Origin: CAYUEN01 sp964443745
GTDB lineage: Bacteria; Campylobacterota; Campylobacteria; Campylobacterales; QNZT01
Reading direction: 5' to 3'
Assembly (NCBI GenBank): GCA_964443745.1
Contig: CAYUEN010000043.1
Coordinates: 1-13,959 of the forward strand
Length of the DNA stretch: 13,959 nt
Made by a program: the position numbers and the translations under genes. This document shows positions 1 to 6,634 of this stretch, piece after piece; within the stretch, counting starts at the first letter, position 1; every line of letters starts with the position of its first letter. The notes below the pieces were generated by a model. The model did no database searches. It was not told the origin of the DNA and was given only the letters and a program-made list of their open reading frames with translations.

Positions 1-1113
1 ATCCTCTGGGCACAGATGACGATGGAGTGGGTTTTCGATGTAAAAGAGCATGATATCTACTGGTGTACGGCCGATGTCGGCTGGATCACGGGACACACCT
101 ATATCGTCTACGGTCCGCTGGCGATGGGAGCGACGACCGTGATGTACGAAGGGGTTCCGGTCTATCCCGATGCGGGACGGTGGTGGAAAATGATCGAAAC
201 GCTGAAAGTCAACCAATTCTACACCGCGCCGACGGCCATCCGGCTGCTGCACAAAGTGGGACCGGAGGAGCCGAAGAAGTACGATCTAAGCTCCCTCAAG
301 GTGCTCGGTACCGTCGGTGAGCCGATCGATCCGGACGCGTGGCTTTGGTACTATCACGAAATCGGAGGCGGAAAATGCTCGATCGTCGATACCTGGTGGC
401 AGACGGAGACGGGAGGACATATGATCAGTCCGCTTCCGGGAGCGACACCGATCAAACCGGGTTCGGCCACCTTCCCTCTGCCGGGTATCATGGCGGAAAT
501 CCTGGACGAAAACGGAAAGAGGGTGCCCGCGGGAGAGAAGGGATTGCTTTGTATCACCAGGCCGTGGCCGAGTATGATCCGCACGATCTGGGGAGATCCG
601 GAGCGTTACAAAAAATCCTATTTCGGAGATGTCAAGAAAGAGGGTGAACCGGTCTATTTTTCCGGAGACGGGGCGATGTATGACGAAGAGGGATACATCT
701 TCATCACCGGCCGTACCGACGACGTCATAAACGTCTCCGGTCACCGGCTGGGGACGGCCGAAATCGAGGCGGTGATCGACGAATTACCGGAGATTCCCGA
801 ATCCGCCGTGGTCGGAAAACCGCATGAAATCAAGGGAGAGAGTATCTTCGCCTATGTGGTTCCCACCGACGAGGGGATCGACAAGGAGGCATTGCTCGAG
901 AAGATCAACGCCCTGATCGTCAAAGAGATCGGACCGATCGCCAAAGTCGACGATCTGGTAATCGTACCCGGCTTGCCCAAGACACGAAGCGGTAAGATCA
1001 TGCGACGCATTCTGCGCAGCATCGCCAAAGGGGAACCGATCACGCAGGATACCTCCACGCTCGAAAACCCCGAGATCGTCGAAGAGATCCAAAAACGCGT
1101 CCGGGAGATCTGA
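1..1113 (+). CDS. acs: Acetyl-CoA synthetase (AMP-forming), 3' part
   Basis: The frame is open from base 1, so the gene begins upstream; about 370 C-terminal residues of a family usually near 650 are present. The enzyme activates acetate with ATP and CoA to acetyl-CoA through an acetyl-adenylate, in the cytoplasm. Visible landmarks in order are DIYWCTADVGW, YTAPTAIR, the adenylation motif VDTWWQTETGG, the YFSGDGA segment, the hinge region ITGRTDDVINVSGHRLG, and near the C-terminus PKTRSGKIMRR, which holds the catalytic lysine that protein acetyltransferases modify in studied homologues. Together these identify Acs rather than a generic acyl-CoA ligase. A hairpin terminator follows eight bases after the stop, so acs probably ends its own transcript. 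Nothing looks broken within the visible part. Confidence 0.96.
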   Translation: MLWAQMTMEWVFDVKEHDIYWCTADVGWITGHTYIVYGPLAMGATTVMYEGVPVYPDAGRWWKMIETLKVNQFYTAPTAIRLLHKVGPEEPKKYDLSSLKVLGTVGEPIDPDAWLWYYHEIGGGKCSIVDTWWQTETGGHMISPLPGATPIKPGSATFPLPGIMAEILDENGKRVPAGEKGLLCITRPWPSMIRTIWGDPERYKKSYFGDVKKEGEPVYFSGDGAMYDEEGYIFITGRTDDVINVSGHRLGTAEIEAVIDELPEIPESAVVGKPHEIKGESIFAYVVPTDEGIDKEALLEKINALIVKEIGPIAKVDDLVIVPGLPKTRSGKIMRRILRSIAKGEPITQDTSTLENPEIVEEIQKRVREI

Positions 1114-1120
1114 TCGTACG

Positions 1121-1155
1121 CGAAGCTTCCTTCTGGGAGCTTCGTGATACTTTTG
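1121..1155 (+). terminator. Putative intrinsic terminator after acs
   Basis: Bases 1121-1130 (CGAAGCTTCC) pair with 1135-1144 (GGGAGCTTCG) as a 10-bp stem with one G-U wobble and a TTCT loop. The stem starts eight bases after the acs stop. The following tract (TGATACTTTT) is only moderately T-rich, so termination may be partial. Confidence 0.6.
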
Positions 1156-1359
1156 GTAAACTCCTCTGAAAAAGTGCCGGAAATTTTTTCGGATACACTT
1201 TATCAGAAGATTGTACGCTTTTTGGGAAAAAACAAAACTGCTCAAAAAATCACTCTCCAATGCCCGATAGGCATCTTTGTTTCCCTATCGAAAAAGCTGC
1301 AGGAATTTTCCTCATACACGATATATCTACATACCACAAGCAAGAGGACCGGAAACGAT
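1145..1359 (+). promoter_or_regulatory. AT-rich leader of the response regulator gene
   Basis: This gap of over 200 bases is visibly richer in A and T than the flanking genes and carries several A- or T-tracts (1169-1173, 1184-1189, 1219-1223, 1227-1232, 1244-1249). An inverted repeat CGATAGG (1265-1271) / CCTATCG (1284-1290) has a 12-base spacer. The string CGATATATCT (1319-1328) lies 31 bases before the response regulator start and may hold a -10 element. The regulator's reading frame stays open back to a GTG at 1144, but the predicted residues look like noncoding sequence and there is no convincing ribosome binding site there. I infer a promoter/operator region rather than coding sequence. 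Confidence 0.45.
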
Positions 1360-1776
1360 ATGCCAATCAGAACCATTCATCAAAAATCACAGAACCTATC
1401 CCTCCTGTATGTAGAGGACGATCCACTGCTCGGGCGCATCAATGCCGAACTTTTCAACGATATTTTTCAAAAAGTGGATGTCGCGAAAAATGGGGAAGAG
1501 GGGTTGGACAAATTCAGAAAACACCGACACGATCTTGTCATCACCGATATCAATATGCCGGTGATGGACGGTTTTGAGATGATTCGGGGAATCCGTGAAA
1601 TCAAAAAAGAGCAGCCGGTGATGATCCTTTCCGCCTATCGGGAGATCGAATATCTTTCCCAGGTACGGGAGTTGGGAATTCGTCATTTTCTGACCAAACC
1701 GATCGATATGAAGCGTTTTACCGATGCGCTGCTCGATGTGCTTCATGAAGCGTCACAAGATCAGATAATTGCATAA
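1360..1776 (+). CDS. Single-domain CheY-like response regulator
   Basis: This 138-residue protein is a receiver domain with no output domain. The acidic pocket is E19-D20-D21 (VEDD), the phosphoacceptor is D63 within TDINMPVMDG, the switch serine is S91 (LSAY), and the conserved lysine is K113 followed by P114 (TKPID), so all key residues are intact. The ATG at 1360 is preferred because AGAGGA lies at 1343-1348 and the receiver fold begins shortly after it. A longer frame from 1144 would add 72 residues of low-quality sequence. Stand-alone receivers act through protein contacts, for example at flagellar motors, in phosphorelays, or on partner enzymes. No histidine kinase lies nearby, so its partner is unknown. 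A 10-base upstream motif is shared with the c-di-GMP gene at 11388-13181. Confidence 0.88.
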   Translation: MPIRTIHQKSQNLSLLYVEDDPLLGRINAELFNDIFQKVDVAKNGEEGLDKFRKHRHDLVITDINMPVMDGFEMIRGIREIKKEQPVMILSAYREIEYLSQVRELGIRHFLTKPIDMKRFTDALLDVLHEASQDQIIA

Positions 1777-1825
1777 AACTCACTTTTATTGAGAAATATT
1801 TAGCGCAGATGAAGGATCGTTGTAT

Positions 1826-1831
1826 TACTAT
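1826..1831 (+). promoter_or_regulatory. Possible -10 element for the SPOR gene
   Basis: TACTAT lies in an AT-rich stretch downstream of the response regulator stop, without a convincing -35. If used, the transcript would begin near 1838, which favours the GTG start at 1861 over the ATG at 1837. This is a weak call by eye. Confidence 0.25.
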
Positions 1832-1860
1832 AGGGAATGATCAAGTTAGAGAGTACCGAT

Positions 1861-2649
1861 GTGCGAAAGATCTTTGGAAGTCTGCTTTTTCTCTTCGTCG
1901 GTACCCAGTCGATGAATGCGGCGATCGTCTCTGAAAAGACGATCGTACGCGGTGAACGGGCCATTCAGGTAGGAGCTTTCCGAAATCCCGACGCTATTCG
2001 CAAGATAGAACGCATCTTCCCCACTTACGATTTGCTGATTCGTGAAACGAAGGGGATCAGAAAAGTCTATATTGTCCATCTCGCTCCCCACGCATTCGAT
2101 CGTACACTCCGTCGTGTCAGGCAGAAGATACCCGGTGCGTTCCCGCTCAAGCTCCGGCCACTTCCGACTTCTTCTTCCCACCCTCTCTACAAAAAGAAGA
2201 AGAGCGCGCCGGTGAGGGTGTCGACGCCAAAAGAGACCTACTTCGTGCAGGTGGGGACTTTCTCGTCCAAAGCCAATGCCCAAAAGGCACTGCGTGCGCT
2301 TGGCGATGCGCGCGGAGAGATCGTTGCGATGGGAAATCTCTACACTGTTATCATCCCTGGTTTCGTTTCGCTCAAGTCGGCGAAAACGGTATTGTCCAGA
2401 CTCAAAAACCGTTTTCCGGATGCCTTTATCGCATTGGGTTCTCCATCGCTTCCTCCCTCCCGTTCTTCCAAAAAGAGAGATACCTCCTCCGAAAAGGGTG
2501 TCGCGGCTCCGGTTTTCAAAGAACAAAACGCGTCTTCTTCCTCGAATACATCGCCTCTTAACCATGCCACGAAAGGGCCGATTCTAAAAGAGGAGACGAT
2601 TCCTCTCAATAGTGAGACCATTCTCAAGACACGTAAAAAATTCTACTGA
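1861..2649 (+). CDS. Exported SPOR-domain protein
   Basis: The protein has 262 residues from a GTG start at 1861; an in-frame ATG at 1837 would add eight. GTG is preferred because TAGAGAG sits seven bases upstream, a promoter-like TACTAT overlaps the region before 1837, and the N-terminus then reads directly as a signal peptide (RKIFGSLLFLF, cleavage likely after SMNA). A clear SPOR domain begins at TYFVQVGTFSSKANAQ and runs about 70 residues through YTVIIPGF. An earlier segment (AIQVGAFRNPDAIRKI...YIVHLAP) looks like a diverged second SPOR repeat. SPOR domains bind denuded septal peptidoglycan, so a periplasmic or envelope role at division sites is likely. The C-terminal 60-70 residues are Ser/Pro/Lys-rich and probably disordered. 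The protein cannot be tied to FtsN, DamX or RlpA from sequence alone. Confidence 0.8.
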   Translation: MRKIFGSLLFLFVGTQSMNAAIVSEKTIVRGERAIQVGAFRNPDAIRKIERIFPTYDLLIRETKGIRKVYIVHLAPHAFDRTLRRVRQKIPGAFPLKLRPLPTSSSHPLYKKKKSAPVRVSTPKETYFVQVGTFSSKANAQKALRALGDARGEIVAMGNLYTVIIPGFVSLKSAKTVLSRLKNRFPDAFIALGSPSLPPSRSSKKRDTSSEKGVAAPVFKEQNASSSSNTSPLNHATKGPILKEETIPLNSETILKTRKKFY

Positions 2650-2684
2650 TTTTTTCGACGTTTTCATCCCCTCCAAAGCTATTT

Positions 2685-2712
2685 TTGCTTTAAAGCATCT
2701 TTGTTGTAAAAT
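2685..2712 (+). promoter_or_regulatory. Likely ilvC operon promoter with overlapping palindrome
   Basis: A -10-like TAAAAT (2707-2712) has a TTGCTT (2685-2690) 16 bases upstream as a possible -35. A perfect 12-bp palindrome, TGCTTTAAAGCA (2686-2697), covers the putative -35, which is where a repressor would act. AAAGC at 2675-2679 can alternatively pair with GCTTT at 2687-2691, giving a weak hairpin that may also help end the upstream SPOR transcript. The start codon at 2744 is preceded by AAGGA (2733-2737). Confidence 0.45.
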
Positions 2713-2743
2713 CTCTTAAATTCATAAAAACGAAGGACAATGT

Positions 2744-3766
2744 ATGGCGATTACCGTATATTACGACAAAGATTGCGATATCGAAATCATCAGAAGTAAA
2801 AAAGTGGCGATGATCGGTTTTGGAAGCCAAGGACATGCCCATGCCGAAAACCTCAGAGACAGCGGTGTGGAGGTGGTCGTCGGGCTCAATCCGGAAGGAA
2901 GCTCCTGGGCCAAGGCGGAGGCGAAAGGATTTAGGGTGATGCGTGTAGCGGAAGCGGCGAAAGAGGCCGATGTGATCATGATTTTGCTTCCGGACGAAAT
3001 CCAAAAAGAGGTGTTCGAAAAAGAGATCAAGCCGAATCTGAAAAAGGGTGACACCATCGCGTTCGGGCACGGTTTCAACATCCATTACGGACAGATCGTA
3101 CCCCCCGAGGGAATCAACGTCATGATGGTCGCTCCCAAGGCTCCCGGACATACCGTCAGAAACGAATTCGTCAAAGGCGGCGGCATTCCGGATCTGATCG
3201 CGGTCGCCCAGGATGCGACGGGAGATACCAAAGAGCTTGCCAAATCCTACGCCAGCGCGATCGGTGGAGGAAGAACCGGTATCATCGAGACGACTTTCAA
3301 GGACGAGACCGAAACCGATCTGTTCGGAGAGCAGGCGGTATTGTGCGGCGGCGTGACCGCGCTCGTTCAGGCTGGCTTCGAAACGTTGACGGAGGCGGGA
3401 TACGCACCGGAGATGGCTTACTTCGAGTGTCTGCACGAATTGAAACTGATCGTCGATCTGATGTACGAGGGAGGTATCGCCAATATGCGCTACTCCATCT
3501 CCAATACCGCCGAATACGGCGATTATGTCAGCGGTCCGCGCGTCATCGGAGAAGAGAGCAAAAAAGCGATGAGAGAGATCCTCAAAGAGATCCAAAACGG
3601 TATGTTCGCGAAAGATTTCATCCTCGAAAGACAGGCGGGCTATACCCGTATGAATGCCGAGCGAAACAATGCAAAGGCGTCACTGATCGAACAGACCGGT
3701 GAAAAACTGAGAGCGATGATGCCGTGGATCACCGCGAACAAAATCATCGACCAAGAGAAAAACTGA
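2744..3766 (+). CDS. ilvC: Ketol-acid reductoisomerase (class I)
   Basis: This 340-residue protein has the usual class I length. It converts acetolactate or acetohydroxybutyrate to the dihydroxy acid in valine, leucine and isoleucine synthesis, using Mg2+ and NAD(P)H. The Rossmann motif GFGSQGHAHA is at 25-34 and the catalytic histidine is H109 in AFGHGFNIHYGQ. Metal ligands are D192 and E196 (ETDLFGEQ) plus E228 and E232 (YFECLHE), and the substrate-side S253 lies in RYSISNTAEYGDY. The ATG at 2744 has AAGGA six bases upstream; an ATG at 2740 is out of frame. The cofactor loop reads GLNPEGSSW (47-55), where relatives usually have GLR followed by a Gly/Ser-rich loop, so preference for NADPH cannot be assumed. 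It leads the operon; minD follows after 11 bases. Confidence 0.97.
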   Translation: MAITVYYDKDCDIEIIRSKKVAMIGFGSQGHAHAENLRDSGVEVVVGLNPEGSSWAKAEAKGFRVMRVAEAAKEADVIMILLPDEIQKEVFEKEIKPNLKKGDTIAFGHGFNIHYGQIVPPEGINVMMVAPKAPGHTVRNEFVKGGGIPDLIAVAQDATGDTKELAKSYASAIGGGRTGIIETTFKDETETDLFGEQAVLCGGVTALVQAGFETLTEAGYAPEMAYFECLHELKLIVDLMYEGGIANMRYSISNTAEYGDYVSGPRVIGEESKKAMREILKEIQNGMFAKDFILERQAGYTRMNAERNNAKASLIEQTGEKLRAMMPWITANKIIDQEKN

Positions 3767-3777
3767 GAAGGGAAATG

Positions 3778-4578
3778 ATGGGCGAAGTTATCACCGTAAC
3801 ATCCGGCAAGGGAGGCGTGGGCAAATCGACGCTTTCGGCGAATCTCTCTGTCGGATTGGCGGAACTTGGGAAGCGGGTCGTCGTCATCGATTTCGATATC
3901 GGTCTGAGGAATCTGGATATGATCTTGGGATTGGAGAACCGTATCGTCTACGATGTCGTGGATGTGATGGAGGGTCGGTGCAACCTTTCGCAAGCGTTGA
4001 TCAACGACAAACGTGCAAATAATCTCTACTTCCTTCCCGCTTCACAAACGAGTGATAAAAACATTCTCGACAAAGAGAAAGTCAAAACACTGATCGATAC
4101 GCTGAAAAAAGATTTCGATTTTATCGTTCTTGATTCTCCCGCCGGTATCGAAAGTGGATTCGAACACTCGATCTTTCTTGCCGATCGCGCGCTGATCGTC
4201 ACGACTCCCGACGTGAGTGCGGTCAGGGATGCCGATCGCGTCATCGGGATTATCGATGCCAAAAGCGAGAAAGCCAAAGCGGGCAAAGAGGTTCAAAAAC
4301 ATGTCATCGTCAACCGCGTCAAACCCGGGATGGTCGCCAGCGGACAGATGCTCAGTGTGGAAGATGTACTCAGTATTCTCGCACTTCCGTTGATCGGTGT
4401 GATCCCCGATGACGAAAAGATCATCACTTCCACCAACGAGGGGGAACCGATCTATTACGACAAGAAGTCGCTTGCGGCCGAGGCTTATCGTCGTATCTCC
4501 AAAAGGGTTCTGGGAGAAGAGGTGACCTTCCTCGATCTGACTGAGAAAAAAGGATTCTTCAAAAGGCTCTTTGGATGA
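3778..4578 (+). CDS. minD: Septum site-determining ATPase MinD
   Basis: This 266-residue protein is a ParA/MinD-family ATPase that cycles on and off the membrane and, with MinC, keeps FtsZ rings away from the poles. The deviant Walker A GKGGVGKST is at 10-18, with signature K11 and K16. The A' motif VIDFDIGLRNLD holds D38 and D40, Walker B reads FIVLDSPAG, and the last ten residues KKGFFKRLFG form the amphipathic membrane-targeting helix. There are two adjacent ATGs (3775, 3778); 3778 is chosen because AAGGGA at 3768-3773 is otherwise too close. A longer frame from 3724 would overlap ilvC and adds non-MinD residues. The stop overlaps the minE start. No minC is present in the window. Confidence 0.97.
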   Translation: MGEVITVTSGKGGVGKSTLSANLSVGLAELGKRVVVIDFDIGLRNLDMILGLENRIVYDVVDVMEGRCNLSQALINDKRANNLYFLPASQTSDKNILDKEKVKTLIDTLKKDFDFIVLDSPAGIESGFEHSIFLADRALIVTTPDVSAVRDADRVIGIIDAKSEKAKAGKEVQKHVIVNRVKPGMVASGQMLSVEDVLSILALPLIGVIPDDEKIITSTNEGEPIYYDKKSLAAEAYRRISKRVLGEEVTFLDLTEKKGFFKRLFG

Positions 4579-4811
4579 CACTCTTCGAGCGTATATTCGG
4601 GAAAAGGGAAGCATCGGCGAATGTGGCCAGAGACAGGCTGAAGATAATGCTGGCGCACGAGAGAGCCGATTGTGCCGTGCCGTATCTAGACGATCTGAAG
4701 AAGGATCTCTTGAAAGTGATTCAAAAATATACCACCGTCAAGGATGTGACGATCAAATCGGAAAAAAATCAGGATATTGACCTGCTCGAGGTAGAGATCC
4801 AGCTTCGTTAG
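4575..4811 (+). CDS. minE: Cell division topological specificity factor MinE
   Basis: This 78-residue protein is within the normal MinE size. The N-terminus MTLFERIFGK is the amphipathic segment that touches membrane and MinD; the contact region follows in ASANVARDRLKIMLAHERAD, and the C-terminal part (LLKVIQKYTTV...LLEVEIQLR) is the dimerising topological-specificity domain. MinE stimulates MinD ATPase activity and drives pole-to-pole oscillation or its equivalent. The start ATG shares four bases with the minD stop, which indicates translational coupling and a fixed MinD:MinE ratio. The stop abuts the next gene's ATG with no gap. Confidence 0.96.
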   Translation: MTLFERIFGKREASANVARDRLKIMLAHERADCAVPYLDDLKKDLLKVIQKYTTVKDVTIKSEKNQDIDLLEVEIQLR

Positions 4812-5861
4812 ATGAAAAGAGATCTGTTTCAGATAGGGTGGGCGACCCTCTGTATGATGACGGTATTGCTCGCAGGAGTCGCACTCTACCAGGATCTCTA
4901 TGCTCAAGAAGCCAAAATAGTTGTCCAATCACCACCGCAGGTGGTCCTTTCGAGCGAAAAACGGGTCACGCCGGTTTTGATTCGATCCTACGATCTGGAG
5001 ACGATCGACAGGCGGTATCGTTCGATCGTCTCCGAGATCGAAGACTACCGCTGCTCCGTCGCGACTGTGGAGCAAAACCTCTCTTCGCCAAAAGAGTCCA
5101 ACGAAACGATATCCACCCCCGACTCCATATCTGTTTACGAATCGAACGACACGATCGAACGAAACCTCGCGGCCATTGCCCCGATATCCGCTCTTCCCGA
5201 AGTGCCGAAACGCAAAAGACGTCGGCCCAAATTGGCCATCATCATGGACGATGTTCATTCTTTCGAAAACGCCTACGCGATCAAAAGGATCCCTTTCCCG
5301 ATCACCCCTTCAATCTTTCCCGCCTCTTCCACTCATCCCGATACTCCGCAGATCGCGAAGATGTTCGACCACTACATGGTCCATCTCCCGATGGAAGCCT
5401 ATTGCTACGACCACCCCGAAGAGCAAACACTCTGCATCACCGACAGTGTAAAGCGCATCGTTCGTCGGTTGGAGAGGATCCGAAGGGATTTTCCCCGATG
5501 TATCGCACTGAACAACCACACCGGCAGCAAATTCACCTCCGATCCCGCCGCGATGGACCGCTTTTTCAAGGCTCTTTCGAAATACGCCATCCCCTTTGTC
5601 GACAGCAAAACCTCCCCCCGTTCGGTCGCCGCGAAAATCGCCGCGAAATATCGCCTCAAGATCCGCGAACGCAACGTTTTTCTGGACAACGAGCCGGATG
5701 TGGGATATATCCGACACCAGCTCGAAGAAGCGGTCGCGTATGCCAAAAGACACGGCGAGGCGATCGCGATCTGCCATCCCCGTCCCGAAACCTTCGCGGC
5801 ATTGATGGAGAGCGAAGATTTGTTTGGGGGTGTCGATCTGGTCTATCTGGATGCCTTATGA
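4812..5861 (+). CDS. Divergent polysaccharide deacetylase family protein
   Basis: This 349-residue protein has one N-terminal membrane segment (about residues 8-30), a linker of roughly 100 residues ending in the basic stretch KRKRRRPK (133-140), and a C-terminal divergent polysaccharide deacetylase domain (DUF610 type). Landmarks are IIMDD (D146, D147), HLPMEA (191-196), NNHTGSKFT (234-242), FLDN (290-293) and CHPRPET (321-327), matching the Asp/His/His metal-centre layout of this family. It is probably anchored in the inner membrane with the domain in the periplasm, acting on peptidoglycan or another polysaccharide; the true substrate is not known to me. It starts directly after the minE stop and its own stop overlaps the dprA start, so it belongs to the min operon. 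Confidence 0.85.
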   Translation: MKRDLFQIGWATLCMMTVLLAGVALYQDLYAQEAKIVVQSPPQVVLSSEKRVTPVLIRSYDLETIDRRYRSIVSEIEDYRCSVATVEQNLSSPKESNETISTPDSISVYESNDTIERNLAAIAPISALPEVPKRKRRRPKLAIIMDDVHSFENAYAIKRIPFPITPSIFPASSTHPDTPQIAKMFDHYMVHLPMEAYCYDHPEEQTLCITDSVKRIVRRLERIRRDFPRCIALNNHTGSKFTSDPAAMDRFFKALSKYAIPFVDSKTSPRSVAAKIAAKYRLKIRERNVFLDNEPDVGYIRHQLEEAVAYAKRHGEAIAICHPRPETFAALMESEDLFGGVDLVYLDAL

Positions 5862-6634
5862 ACGAGATCTCTCTTTGTCCTTCGCTTCCCGAAGCCCTCA
5901 AAAGCCTCCCCAAACCTCCCGAGCGACTCTTCCATATCGGAGATTGCGGATTGCTCGAGCGGCGTAAAATCTCGATCGTCGGCACCCGAAGGCCGATTGC
6001 GTATACCAAAGAGATGACACGTCAGATCGCGCGCCGCCTCAAAGAGGCGGGTTTTGTCGTCGTAAGCGGCGCGGCGATGGGGGTGGACGCGATCGCGCAT
6101 ATGGGCGCGTTTCCCGATACGATAGCGGTGATGGGAAATTCGCTGGAGTATCTCTATCCCGCGGTGAATCGAAGCCTGATCGAAAAAATCTACAATGAGG
6201 CGCTTGCGCTCAGCGAATACGAAAAGGGGTATCGCGCCAACCGATACAGTTTCGTGGTCAGAAACCGCATCGTCGTGGCGCTGGGCGAAGCGCTCATCAT
6301 CACGCAGGCGGATATCGACAGCGGTACGATGCGAAGCGCCCGAATCGCCATGGAGCTTGGTAAACCGATCTATGTATTGCCCCACCGGCTCGACGAGAGT
6401 CCGGGGACACGACAGCTTCTGGAGGAGGGGGCGGCGACGCCTATCTGGAATCTCGATACCCTGATCGAGGCGCTTGGAGGCGTTCTTCCCGAAGAAACGG
6501 CCGATGCGTTGCTGGAGTTCGTCGCCTCTCATCCCACGCTGCAGGAGGCGTTGGATCGTTTCGGTGAAAGAGTCTACGAATACGAACTCGAAGGCAAGAT
6601 CGTCATAGAGCGTCTCAAGGTACGACCGGCATGA
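5858..6634 (+). CDS. dprA: DNA-processing protein DprA (Smf)
   Basis: This 258-residue protein is a short DprA without the N-terminal SAM domain. DprA binds incoming single-stranded DNA during natural transformation and loads RecA. The Rossmann-like core shows IVGTRRP (40-46), SGAAMGVDAIAH (70-81), VVRNRIVVALGEALIITQA (133-151) and DSGTMRSARIA (154-164), then YVLPH. The C-terminal 40 residues (LLEFVASHPTLQEALDRFG...) look like a reduced winged-helix segment. The start at 5858 overlaps the previous stop as ATGA. The frame stays open upstream to 4838, but that stretch is the shadow of the deacetylase gene. Its presence suggests competence, though no uptake machinery lies in the window. Confidence 0.94.
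   Translation: MNEISLCPSLPEALKSLPKPPERLFHIGDCGLLERRKISIVGTRRPIAYTKEMTRQIARRLKEAGFVVVSGAAMGVDAIAHMGAFPDTIAVMGNSLEYLYPAVNRSLIEKIYNEALALSEYEKGYRANRYSFVVRNRIVVALGEALIITQADIDSGTMRSARIAMELGKPIYVLPHRLDESPGTRQLLEEGAATPIWNLDTLIEALGGVLPEETADALLEFVASHPTLQEALDRFGERVYEYELEGKIVIERLKVRPA

Noticed and set aside
1319..1328. Firm sigma-28 promoter call for the shared motif
   Set aside because: The -10 resembles the consensus, but no TAAA-like -35 is found at the right distance before the response regulator; only CAAA at a slightly short distance occurs before the GGDEF-EAL gene.
1144..1359. N-terminal extension of the response regulator from GTG 1144
   Set aside because: It overlaps the terminator stem after acs, is AT-rich like a promoter region, and adds 72 residues with no recognisable fold.
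1780..1794. Hairpin CTCA/TGAG after the response regulator as a terminator
   Set aside because: Only four pairs and no T-run follows, so it is too weak to report as a feature.
2690..3595. Long minus-strand open frame opposite ilvC (301 residues)
   Set aside because: It mirrors a conserved coding gene, has no recognisable domain and is His/Asp/Phe-rich as expected for a codon-bias shadow.
3724..3777. N-terminal extension of MinD into ilvC
   Set aside because: MinD proteins start just before the Walker A motif, and a ribosome binding site lies right before 3778.
4838..5857. Upstream extension of the dprA frame, giving a 598-residue protein
   Set aside because: The extra residues are Arg/Ser/Pro-rich and lack domain character; the deacetylase in another frame explains this stretch, and DprA homology begins at 5858.
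5843..6532. Minus-strand open frame opposite dprA (229 residues)
   Set aside because: Arg/Asp/His-rich shadow of a conserved gene, with no domain signature.
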